A stretch of DNA of 64,000 nt, taken from the NCBI GenBank assembly GCA_033026295.1, contig CM065172.1, positions 10,585,665 to 10,649,664 of the forward strand, given 5' to 3'. The notes under the pieces were generated by a model. The model was given only the letters and a program-made list of their open reading frames with translations. It made no database searches and was not told the origin of the DNA. This document shows, one piece after another, positions 47,911 to 59,072 of this stretch. Both the position numbers and the translations under genes were made by a program. Source of the stretch: Channa striata (Eukaryota; Chordata; Actinopteri; Anabantiformes; Channidae). The first letter of the stretch is position 1. Every line of letters starts with the position of its first letter.

Positions 47911-50900
47911 ATGAACTTAGTCCTGGTAAGTAATCCAATTTCTGATGTTTTATTCGGATCCTCTGCATGTTTCAATTTTCAAGCAAAATATGCATTTCAG
48001 AGCTGATTTTAGATTATTATAGCTCATCATTGCTGTTGTCTTGCTGTTACCAAGAACAATCATATTTGCGAGTTGTTCATTTCATTTGTCAACTCTGTGC
48101 AAGCGTTTCAAACTTTAAAATTAAGACTCAGAGGCAAAATGTGGATTCCTGGCTGTTTTCTTATACCAGGGTCATTTTTAGTAAACGGACATCTACATAC
48201 ATCTAGAAATCAAATAGAAGGATGATAAAGGATTGCTTTGTAAAGTTAAAACGACACCCCAGGAACCAGACGAGTTCTTTGATCTGCACCCTGCTGCAAA
48301 CTCAGCAAGCGCTGTTGCACAAATACTTGTTGTTGTTGGGGCTCCTAGGAAATACGGCCAGTTTAGGAGTTATTATTATTGTAAGCATGCAGGGTATCTA
48401 TAGCTTTTTAATGTGATGAGTCAGTAAAGTGCAAATGTAAAAAAAAAGTGGGTATAAAACATGCACATAATATTAGGAATTTGATTTACTGCAAAAGTGT
48501 GTATTATATGAGACAATCCATGTGTGTGCGCATCTTAGATCTCATTAAAGGACAGGTTCACAGTTTTCACCAATGTCTGAAGACAATTTCAGGTGGCCTT
48601 ATTAATGTTTAGCTACATTTGAAAGAAGGAACTGATTTAAAACTCAAAATTCAAAATTAGTCTCGTTCACTCCGCATCAACAGGCATAAAGCTTGGTCTA
48701 TCACAGTAAAATTACTACATGTGTGCGACGGCACATTCTCAGAGGGTTTTCATTAGCGGATAGAAGCTGCTGAAGATAAGAGTTTGTTCAGAGCGCTGGC
48801 AGCATGCGATTGGACAGAGATTTTTGATACGTTTCTTTATATAGTATATAAGTCCGTAGCTGATCCGTCCCTGAAGACTTCCATATCACAGCAAACCAAA
48901 CTGCCTTTGTTGCTTTCACTACACTGCTTGTTCTATTTTGTGGTGCAACTAGTAAGTTCTGTAAGATCTGACAGCCTCCTGTGATCTGTTTTATTGGAAA
49001 TTTCTTTAATCAGTTATGATTTATCCGTACACACACTAAAACCTGATCTTTTGTTTCAGGTTGTTCCTCTGACACTTGCCTTCCTTTTCATTGGACACAG
49101 TCAAACAACATCGATAGAAAACACCAGTAATTCATGTCATGAAAAATGTCCAGCTGGTTAGTTATAACAGAGTGTTGACATGGTTTTGTATAGTCCCAAT
49201 GAAATCGTTACATGAACTTATTTTATTCTCATTTCCTCCACTTTTTGCAGGATATCATAGCGCTGGGAAATGTGCTGGTTCAGAAAAGCACAAATGCCAA
49301 AAATGTCTTAATGACACATACACGAACATATCAAACAGCATATCAAAATGCCTAAAGTGTGAAAAGTGTAAAAGTAAGTACATTCCCATATTGTTCAAAT
49401 ACAATAACTTTGTGTCTGTGAAAGAAACATGCGGTTGGACCTTTTGTACAGAAATCTATTGAGCTTTCATGAATTAAAATGTGATGCCATTTGTTGCAGA
49501 AAACCGTCACCTCTTTTTGTTCCAATATTATAAAAAATGGACAATTTCCCTTTGTAATAATTCAAAACATCAAGTAGTTATGCAAAAACAAACCAACAAA
49601 CAAATAAAACCAGTATAGTTTTGCAGGGATAAAAGGAACATTTTGTGGTTTGATATTTGAAACTGCACAGGATGTTTGATATGTATAATGTCAATGCTGA
49701 CTGGTGAATTACAGCTACAGAAATCATGTGTGTGCCGATTGAAGCAAGGTAAAACTAAATGAAAATAGCTGAAGTGTTAATTTTCAACAAAACCGTGGCA
49801 CATGAAATTTTTTGGAAATGCTGTGTGTGTATGTTTCAGTGTGGTTGATTGAGACAGAAAGAGTTTTGATTTTTTCTCCATAGCAAATGAAGTCCAGATA
49901 ACGCCCTGCACCTTTAATAGTAATGTGAAATGTGAATGTAAGGAGGGATACTTCTATGACAACAATGGACTAACAGTCAAGAACTGCATACCATGTGAAA
50001 GTGATGGAGGTAAGCAAAGTCAAAGGCAACACAAGTGCTAGAGTGTTAGCTGCTAATTGATTCGTATTGGTAATATAATATAAACATACTTCATCCTCGT
50101 GTTTTTCAGTAAATATAGACTTCAAAAAGTGCTGCAACAGGTAAGAGACCTTGTAATGTAAAAGCCCGGGCACGTTTGGGTTTTTGTTCTTCCATGCAAA
50201 CAGCTCCCAGTTAATCTTCAGTGCAGACGTTTCCTCTGTGTATTCATTTGTGACATTTTGCAATTAAAGCACGTTTTTCCATTTACTACTTTTTTTGTAT
50301 GCCTGACATCCTGTTATCACTATCACTTATCTTCAACTTTTCTTTGTTGCTATAGTTATGTTTTGCTTACTGTGATGATTACTTTCCCAATTTATCTGCA
50401 AACACCTTCATTCTCTGGAAGTTAAGTCACGTCAAGTGGACATGTTTTATGTCCACTTGACGTGACTCAACTTCCAGTTAACTACATGACTGATGACCTT
50501 CCTCTACAAATGTTCACATTTATTTATTAGTCATTTGCTTTTCCTCAGCCATCTGCTACAAATGGGCCATTACAGCATCTCATAATGTGCTAGATGTTAT
50601 GCTTGTTCTTTTCCATTATCATCTGTTGAATATCCTAGAATACAAAACCTGCCTGTTAGTCTTGATCTAAGTAATTAAGCAAGTCATGATTTCAAGGGAC
50701 ATATCTGCTTGTTACAGAGCAGGGACCCTCTTTGATTTCGCTGCCAATTTTTCCAAACAATATTTAAATATATCTTTTTGCATTATATCATTTTGCATAA
50801 AAAAAAACAAAGAATATGTTTACATTTTCATTTTCAACATGTTCACAGTTTGTGTTTGTTATAATAACTTCTGTTAATATGGGGTGTATGTACAGAATTA

Positions 50901-53900
50901 TTTTAGAGTCAGAAATTTGTGTTACTACTGTGTGTAACACGTTTCCACTGCATCATGTCGGGCAACCAACAAGAGGGAATTTCATTCACTAAAAATGTGA
51001 ACTTTTGTAAATATTGTTTTGATATATAAGCCTTACTTTCGTTTCTGGAACCAAAAATTGTTTTCATAAATTGGCACCTGCCTGTTGTTGTGACCCGATC
51101 CTTCTGGATGTATGGATACATTTGTTGTCCACTTCAGCCTGTCTTTTCTTTTCAGCAAGTGTCTGAATGACACAAAATGCAAGCAGAAATGTCCAGCATC
51201 AGTAACCGCATCTTCAACTAGTCCCACATCTACGACTGAGTTAACTACATCGCCCACTACGACGGCCACACATTCAAGAAACACCCATTCAGGCGGCACA
51301 TTAAATCCTATTGTGGTTCCACTTTCACCAAAAGGTTAGTTAAAACAAATGTATTTTTGTATGTGAATTCATTGGAGAATTCATGCCTGAGTATTACCTG
51401 TTTTTATTTGGAGAATCATTCCTGAATACATCATCAGTTTTTCAGACATCTTATAGTCTTACAATTGATGACTGGTCGAGGCTTATTAGGGTTGCTTTTG
51501 TGTCTTTTGTAGGGGAACATATTTTATGGGTGGTCTTATTGGTTTTGGTCCTCGTGCTGGTCTTTGGGCCCGTGCTACTCAAGAACCCACCGGAAAGCAG
51601 AGGCAGCTGCTGGACCGCAAAGAAAAATGTGCAGCAACAACCCAGGAACCCCATATTCAATGGTATATTACAACCTTTACCTCTATCTTATGACATTTAA
51701 GAAGGCTAAATACTCATCACACAATATAATACTTTAACACTGTTATGAGTCAGTCTGCGTGGAGATGATTACATTAAATTTAATTACAGTTTTGTTATTC
51801 CCTCTGTAATTTTACTTACTATAAGTAAAATGTTGTGTTATTATGTTCTATATTGAATTGAATATTTTTTTTTTGGCATTTGTTATTTAATTTAATTAGT
51901 AACATAATTTATACAGTATAAAACCATTATCACTGGCTTAAATTTAAGAGGCAAGTACTATTGCAAACCCGAAATGTCTAAACTCTTATAACTTTTTATA
52001 ACATTTACTGGATGTATAAAAAACATAAATACCTTTTTGTGGCACTATTAGTAAGCAGTGGGCTTACAAAATTGGAAAATTTCAATTTGATATAAAAAAA
52101 AGATTCATCATATTCATCAGATTTAGATGTATATTAATCAGTCCCTCCAGGAATTTGCAAACTTTTTGAACCACTGCCCGGTGAATTATGAGCATCCCTG
52201 CAATTTAAAACATCATAAAAAAATGCAACATGCACCACATTACTTTCAGAAAAGCTTTTGTGAAATTATGCATTTTAGACTGTGGATGAAATCTTGGAGG
52301 GTCTGATGTGTCCAGAAACAGTTTCAGCACTTTGTTTGTGAAAGTCAAACAAGTACTGTAGTGGTGCCCAGTTGTTGCAAGTTCAAAAGACGCCTTTACC
52401 GCACAAAGTCTTCTCGGTTTTGAACAAAAAGGTCATTTCAGAAAGTTTTTTAGTCTGCACCTTCTCAAGTGATCTCAGCAGGAAGCTAACTGATAACATC
52501 TGCTTTCCTCCTAACAGAACAACACAGTCATCAAGGCAACAGCTCGACTACAGTGGTTTGTGTTCACTTTCTCACACTTAAAGTTCTTTTAGATACACAT
52601 CTATAGTAGGTGGACACTCAGAGGCCCTTATGAAACCAAATGTAAAGGTTAACAGGAGCAAAGACTAACTGTTGATCACAGTAGCTTTGGTAGGATGTGG
52701 GATTTTAAGATGTTAAATGCAGCCTTTACATTTTAATGTCGCTGCAACAAAGCCATTCCATTTCTCTTTCTTGTTTCACATTCAAGACATTAAACATATG
52801 TGAGGAAACCCCCATCCTGACTCTCGGTCACAGTCCATCTACACCAGAACATCCATCCCACATGAGTCCTCTGCTGCCAAACGCTGAACACAAAGGTAAG
52901 AATTAATATTTCATTCTTAGCTGCATAATTTGTCATTCAATGTCTGAGGCTGGTTATTTTTCTTTTTAACACTTGAGTAGCTTAAAATTGGGAATTGGGA
53001 TATTCAGCCAAAACATCAGCCATCAGAATATAGTCATATACAGAAATGACATCAAATAAAACCAGATACGATATCACACTACTTTAATTTTTGTCTTTTA
53101 TGTTCTTTTAGCCAAAGCATTTAGACCACTGTAGAATGAAATAAAGTTGTACGGTTCACTGGCTTGAAAGCGGAGCATGTTGTCCTTCAGCTGCAGGGCT
53201 GTAGCTTCACGTTCTGAAATGTCTTTGGATAATGAACAAAACCCCAATTAACTCCTGGAATGTCTGCTAAATTACTGCATGTAAATTGCGTAACGTGACA
53301 TTTTGAAGTGGGTAACCATGAATTTTAGGTGTTTATTATAAAAAATGCTTTGTGAAAGCCAACAATGAAAACTGTGATTCATTTTCTTTGACTTCACAAG
53401 TCACCTCATGATACGGTTGCTACTTCTAACGCCACTTGCTTCTAAAACTACTACTGATTAGCAATAAAGTTGGAAGATGCGTGTGAAAACGGGGACAGCA
53501 TGTATCAGAGGAAGTGTGGAGATGTTATAATGTATTCTGAAATATGATGAAATCATGACCTGATAAACAGAGCAGGTTCAGTTGTGAGATTATGACGGTA
53601 CATTACTGTACCTACATGATCACATTGCACAACATAAAATAAATGATAATAAAAAAAGAAGTAGGTGGTGCAGTAAATTGAAGCAGCTTGATAACGTAGA
53701 GACATGGAAGTGTCGAATCAAGCTGCAATCAGTCTAACAAATTCTTTTAGTTATGCGAAAGTATGTGAACAGTGTTGAAAGGCAATTAAATCATCAAATC
53801 TTATAAATCTCCCAAAGATATGAATGAGTAGTTCTAAAATGTAGGTACATTCTGTTTTAACTATAAATCTACTTGTTCCGTCATGACCAACCAAACTGTT

Positions 53901-55902
53901 TTTTAACAACATCCGATACTTCCTGTGATTGTGGTGGTAGGGAAACTGTTGTTCTAGCGTTACTGGTTTTATTAGAGAGAGAAGCACCTGCATTTAAAAC
54001 TTCATGATATTTAAAATAGATCCTTGATCATCTCATTCCCCTTTTAAAATAGTAAAGATAGTGATAGTGAGGGCATGTTTAAAATTTTATCCTTGTACTT
54101 CTTGTTAAGATGTGATTTATAAACTACGTGGAGTTTGAAGCTCAGTAAAAACTTTTGTGTACTGCTGCTTTTTTAATTACTAATCTTCTGGGCATATAAG
54201 ACTTCATTAGACGCCTACGTACTTTCTTTCACAACATTAGTTGGTCTCTTACTCATATTATACATGTATTTATAACTAGGTATTCGGATATTACTTCACA
54301 CAGCCGTGTGTCAAGAGGCAGAAGTCGACAAAAACAAACAATAGTCTTCTATGGAAGCTTTTGGGAAGTTCTCAGATACAGCTGCGTTGCTTTTCATTAG
54401 TGATCTCATCTTGTTTGGCATTTGTACAGTAACTGAGCTTTAATTCCCCTGCGGTTATAGTGCTGTTGACATTGTGAGGGGATGGTGTTCTCTGTTCCTG
54501 TCATAAAACAGGTAGTTGTGTGTTTTGCTTCTATGCTTCTGTGCATTTTTGGGGGATTTTGTTTGGTGGACACATCATAACAAGCCTACACCCAAGAGAT
54601 CTAATACAAGCCTTGTATGTTCAAGACTTTTCTATTATTAAGATGCTCTTTAAATGACTGTATGTTTTCTAGATATTTTACACCATATGCTTTTTGTGTA
54701 CAGAGTGAGAAACATTTTCCATGTAGTACATGAACCAAACGCAGTGTAGGATCTTGATTTTTTTCCACAAGTGACAGTGCAGCAACTTTTCCTCTTGTGT
54801 GATATAGTGCTCATTGCCATGTTGACAAAAAATCCCCACCATCAAGTATGTGCTATAGGATGAAGCTGTCCTTATTCTTTAGTTTATTAATGTCAAGAAA
54901 CTCAAAGTGAAGGTAACAATTTTGAACAGCCGGCTTACAGCTCATCCTGTAAGTTTAGGGTACTAGTCGCATCTTGTGGTCCGGACCTTGATTTGGCGCG
55001 GGTTTTTGTGACGCATGCCCTTCCTTACACAACCCTCCTTACTGGGCCTTGGACTGGTGCTCACATGTGTGCTGGATTTCGCAACCTCAACGGCTGGGGT
55101 TTGACAGTTTGTGGGTTTGGTGTCTTACCCAGGGGCACCTTCACACGTTGGCAGGGGGAGTTGTTGCGCGAACTAATGACCCTATGGCGGATAGTCGGCC
55201 ACTTTAGCCATAAATAATCAACTGATTAGTGCATAGTTTTCTTTCTGTGCAAGGTTCTTAAAACACATGGACGCTGTAGCCAGGGCTGAGCTGAACGCCT
55301 GTCAGGGTTTCAGTTTCTGAACATTCAGTTTAACTTCAACCCTAAATTGACAGTTGGGTAAAAAAAACAACCCATAACATTATGCAGCACAAGGCTGTTT
55401 ACTAAACTGCAAAAAGGAAATGCTTACTAGGTGCTTAATATCATAAGCAGTGGCACTTTGGATGGACTGGAGTCTCTGTGTTTTGCGTGGCCTCTGTCTT
55501 CTGATTCTCTGTGTTTCTCTTCTTCCAGCTGCCAAACAAGAGCACTTGCCGGCCTTTGTCCACTACGAGATCATCAGGGAGGTGCCTTTGCGTAGGTGGA
55601 AGGAGTTCTTGCGTCTGCTCTCGGTGGATGATAAACAGCTGGAACGGGCTGAGCTAGAGGCTGGTTTGGGTGTGGGCTCAATGGAGAGACAGTACCAGAT
55701 GCTCAGGCTGTGGAGCCAGCGGTCTTCTGCGAGCCTGAATGATGTCTTCTCAGCTTTGCACTATATGGAGTTATCTGGATGTGCACAGCAGCTGCAGGAA
55801 AACCTGGAGAAGCTGCAGTGGTGGGATGAATCGAAGCAAACATTTACCATTTGCGGAACTCAGACAGACCAGGGTTTCAGTGGAGCAGTGCAGGAGACCT
55901 GA
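47911..55902 (+). CDS. TNF receptor superfamily death receptor (TNFRSF1A-like, possibly TNFRSF25)
   Basis: Ten coding exons join in frame: 47911-47925, 49060-49156, 49251-49373, 49884-50009, 50112-50142, 51156-51334, 51513-51662, 52518-52555, 52787-52895 and 55529-55902, giving 413 aa. A signal peptide is split over exons 1-2 (MNLVLVVPLTLAFLFIGHSQ). About three cysteine-rich domains follow (residues 30-140), with CQKC, CLKCEKCK, KCECKEGYF and a closing CKQKCP resembling TNFR1. Several N-x-S/T sequons are present. A Ser/Thr/Pro stalk leads to a transmembrane helix at about 194-216. The death domain at about 300-380 has RRWKEFLRLLSV, QYQMLRLW and the L-x-GC-x3-L-x3-L end. Such receptors recruit TRADD-type adaptors to drive NF-kB or cell death. 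The cysteine pattern favours TNFRSF1A. The spacing inside the death domain and the 1p-like neighbourhood favour TNFRSF25. The small 31- and 38-bp exons are the least secure. Confidence 0.83.
50415..50477. repeat. Near-perfect hairpin in intron 5 of the TNF receptor gene
   Basis: Arms 50415-50443 and 50449-50477 are reverse complements over 29 bp with one mismatch, separated by a 5-nt loop (GTTTT). The arms contain the TCACGTCAAGTGGACAT run. It lies 270 bp after a 31-bp exon. Confidence 0.9.
52139..52300 (+). repeat. Interspersed repeat, copy B (pair with 37018-37180)
   Basis: It starts TCAGTCCCTCCAGGAATTTG and is collinear with the copy at 37018. It lies in intron 7 of the TNF receptor gene, about 220 bp before exon 8. 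It has no coding potential. Confidence 0.6.
52896..55528 (+). other. Large last intron of the TNF receptor gene
   Basis: This 2.6-kb intron separates the juxtamembrane exon from the death-domain exon. It is mostly AT-rich. A GC-richer patch at about 54960-55210 has an open frame that shows no recognisable domain. An in-frame ATG at 55462 opens into the death-domain exon. Confidence 0.6.
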
Positions 55903-57395
55903 GTCGGTACCATGTTTCCTGCTAACATATAATGTGAAAAATGGATGTCATAATTCAAGCATAAAAAGGACAAAAATAACTACTACTGGGTAAAACCACC
56001 TAAAACTGCAAATACATCAATTACCCAGAGTTATTAATGTGATTTATATTACTAGCTGAAGTTTTATTTAATTGCATTACAAAGTATTTTGTTTTTTGTT
56101 CTTCTTCCTACATCATCATCATCAAATTCACAACAGAAGTGGGATATAGTGAAGCTGTCAGCTTGGAGCCTGGATCTTTAGAGGAAAATGCTTGCGATTC
56201 TCCATATTGTTACTGTCGACCAATACTACAAAAACAGTCAAATCAATAATGAATTGCACCCTCTCACTGTAACTTCTGTGTTTAGCTTAGGCTAACTTTG
56301 TTTTGAGGTCTGTGATATTAACTCCAAACTTATTAAAAACTATGAGATTTTACACTCTGTGAAATGGACACCCACAACAAAGGAGTTGTGATGGGTCCAC
56401 CGTCACATTTTTGTAACGAAGAAACACGTGGTCATATGTTTTTAAGTAGTTTTTGAACAACACTGGAGAATTAAAATAAGTAACAGGCCTTAGTTGTTAA
56501 AGGTTTCCTCAAATGAATTTGACAACATCAGCAGGATTTTAAAAAAGTCATCATGCTTCTTTATATTCAGGCAGTACTGTAGTAAAAGCCACTTTCAGTA
56601 GGTGGGGAAAGTTTTTTCAAAGAAAAAGGAATTTAGGGAAATCCTCTTCTAACGGCGGAACACCCTGCACACCACTTAACCTCAGGTTTTATTTGTAAGT
56701 TCTGCTACAGGCCAACAGTGCAGGGCTGCGCCTCAGAGCTGAATGCTGATTTTAATATTATTTAAATGCTGTGTGTGTTTCTCTGTACTTGTGCATGTGT
56801 TTGCAGATAGGCAAGGACAACTGGAACATCAGAATGTTCTTGTTTGAATTTTAAAGAAGTGTACAAGATCAGTTTACCTCAAGAAATGTATATAAACGTA
56901 TTTTATTTAATTTTCAGTACAATAGCAAGAACTCGTTTTCAGTTTGAATGTTTAAACTGTGTGAACACTTCACTCTACATCTGTGATGTTACTGTTACAT
57001 ATTATTTCATCATGTCATACAGTCTTTTCTCCCATTTGACATGAAAGCCTGGTGTCACAGCCCAGACACTGATTCTCACGCACCTCGTAAGGGGAAGAAA
57101 ACCGAAATCCCCAGGATGTCAGAACTTCAGTTTCCTGCAAATACATGGTGTCAAGGTGAAGTAGGCTGGGTTTTTCCTTACCACAGATATTCCATCCAAG
57201 CCGATGGTTTCCTGTTGTGGTGTTAGGGTATCTCACTTTGAGAGTTGCTGTGTGTAAGTTCAATTACTTACAGTAAAGACTCTGGACTTTCCAGTCGACA
57301 GAGTTTATAAATCAATATTTTAGAAATGATCTATAGTTGTGGTTTTTGATTGTGGACTATGTATGTGTATATATATATGTGGAGAAAATGTTTTG

Positions 57396-57401
57396 AATAA
57401 A
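57396..57401 (+). terminator. Candidate poly(A) signal of the TNF receptor gene
   Basis: AATAAA lies about 1.5 kb after the stop codon, followed by TTCTTGG and a T/G-containing stretch. It is the last good candidate before the ttc34 promoter region. Confidence 0.45.
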
Positions 57402-58089
57402 ATTCTTGGCCACGAGATGGAAGTCTTGACTGAGTGTTTAAGCAGAGCAGCAGCAGCTGGTGTGCACTTTTCTTGTGCACCAGTACAAAGAAAATGTAGG
57501 CAGGGTGCTTGAGCTTTTATTCTGGAGGAAGATTAGACCAGTCTCATGAATTGCAAATTCTGCCTCAGCACAAAGAACAGCTGTCCCACATTGTCCATGT
57601 CAGTAGACTTTTCAGTCAGTTCAGGGTTTTCCTTCTGTCATTTGATCAGAGATACAGATACGAGATAGATTGGAAAGTGAAATTTTTTTTTGCACATTTT
57701 CTCTATATAGGGGAAATAATGAACGCCTTTCCGGAGGTAAAACATACCATCCTTTATCTCCCTATCACACCCATTTCTCGCATTCAGCGTTTCTAGAAAC
57801 GTTATCTGGTGTGAGCCTGTTAATGCAAAGGAACCGATTTCAAGCGATTAGTCGGCGAATTGTGAAACGGCGACTTCCGTTACGCATCAGCGTTTAGTGG
57901 TTTCCCCTGGCAACCGGACCCGTGCTCACGCGAACGTGTGGAGACAGACGTGACAGGAGACGTTGACCGTGATGTGAAGATTGCGGGCTCTTTTTTTTTA
58001 TTTATTAATTTTTTTATCTTGAATTTCTTTTTCCTTGCAGACTTTTAAAAACTCCGCTGCAGCTTTCGTTGCGCGCGCGCGCACGCGGC

Positions 58090-58103
58090 GTTGCCCTGGT
58101 AAC
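58090..58103. promoter_or_regulatory. ttc34: X-box (RFX site) upstream of ttc34
   Basis: GTTGCC-CT-GGTAAC is a full match to the RFX palindrome and lies in the CpG-richer stretch that is the likely ttc34 promoter. A weaker relative, GTTTCC-CCT-GGCAAC, sits at 57899-57913. ttc34 belongs to a TPR family with ciliary members, so RFX control is plausible but inferred. Confidence 0.6.
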
Positions 58104-59072
58104 GCTGCACCGAGAGCTATTGAATTTCAAAAATGGGGCCCGTGTTTTCTGTTCTCGGTACATTTAGTGACACGACATGAACAGACGCCGATGTGTCGGC
58201 GACTCAGTGACTCAGTGAACCTTTTGAAAAAGACGCGGATCTAAGCCGGTTTTGATCAGGTTCTGGTGGGTCCACTGTTGGCAACAAAAGCCAAAGGAGC
58301 AGGTAGGTCCGAGGAAAACCAGGAGCCCGTCCACACAGACAGAGGCGCTCATTACCCTCAGACTGCAAAAACAAAAAGCATTACAAGGATTCAGTTATTG
58401 TTGGGTGTGCCTGACGGTTTTTTACCACTTACTTTTAATTGTCATTATCAACAATAAACTTCTTAGAGAACTCGTCATAGTTTTCCTGTTTTTAATTAAG
58501 ATGTGTCTTCTGCTTAAGATAAATAAGATAAATATTCACATTTATTGTTTATTCATCGTGCCTACTGGTGCAAAGCAGGTTTAAGTTCAAACATGTTTGG
58601 CCATATAAGCAGTTATGTGTTTCATTTTGAAAATCCATAATAGTCTATTGGTGGAAAATGGCATATTGCGCTAGTCAAATACCATCACAAAATATGTGCT
58701 AATAAATCTGCCACATTTTGACAGTAAAAATAATATTCAACCAGCACAAGTGGTTGGGAGTTTTTCATTAATTGGTTCTTTTCATTCAATGCATTTTGAC
58801 ATTTCACAGTAAAAACGAAAAGCACATGTGTATTAATAAAATCAAAGCTCTTCACTTGCTGTCCTGGATGTTAACACATGTTCTGTTAGGACTTGTCAAA
58901 ATGCCTGTTGTTTAAACACAATTTGCAGTGTATCTAAATTCTTAATTTTTAAAGTAATAAATTGAAAGGACAGATTATTCAAGCCTTCTTTCTTTTTTTT
59001 AACCATCAGGTGCCATCAACAACTGCGCAGGTTAATAAAGAAAAACAAATCTAGTGAACTCACAACCCGATC

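Larger units (their letters stand above)
55903..58302. other. TNF receptor 3' UTR and ttc34 upstream region
   Basis: The left 1.5 kb is AT-rich, likely 3' UTR. From 57780 the base composition rises in CpG and includes a (GC)n run at about 58070-58080. A donor-like AGCAG|GTAGGT at 58302/58303 may end a non-coding ttc34 exon, with an acceptor (CCATCAG) at 59003-59009. No coding exon was recognised. Confidence 0.45.

Noticed and set aside
50415..50477. MicroRNA precursor
   Set aside because: The loop is only 5 nt and the stem almost perfect over 29 bp, unlike a normal pre-miRNA. Kept only as a hairpin repeat.
54993..55217. 74-codon open frame in a GC-richer patch of the TNF receptor last intron
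   Set aside because: No domain, no splice signals and no continuation. Likely a chance frame or repeat fragment.
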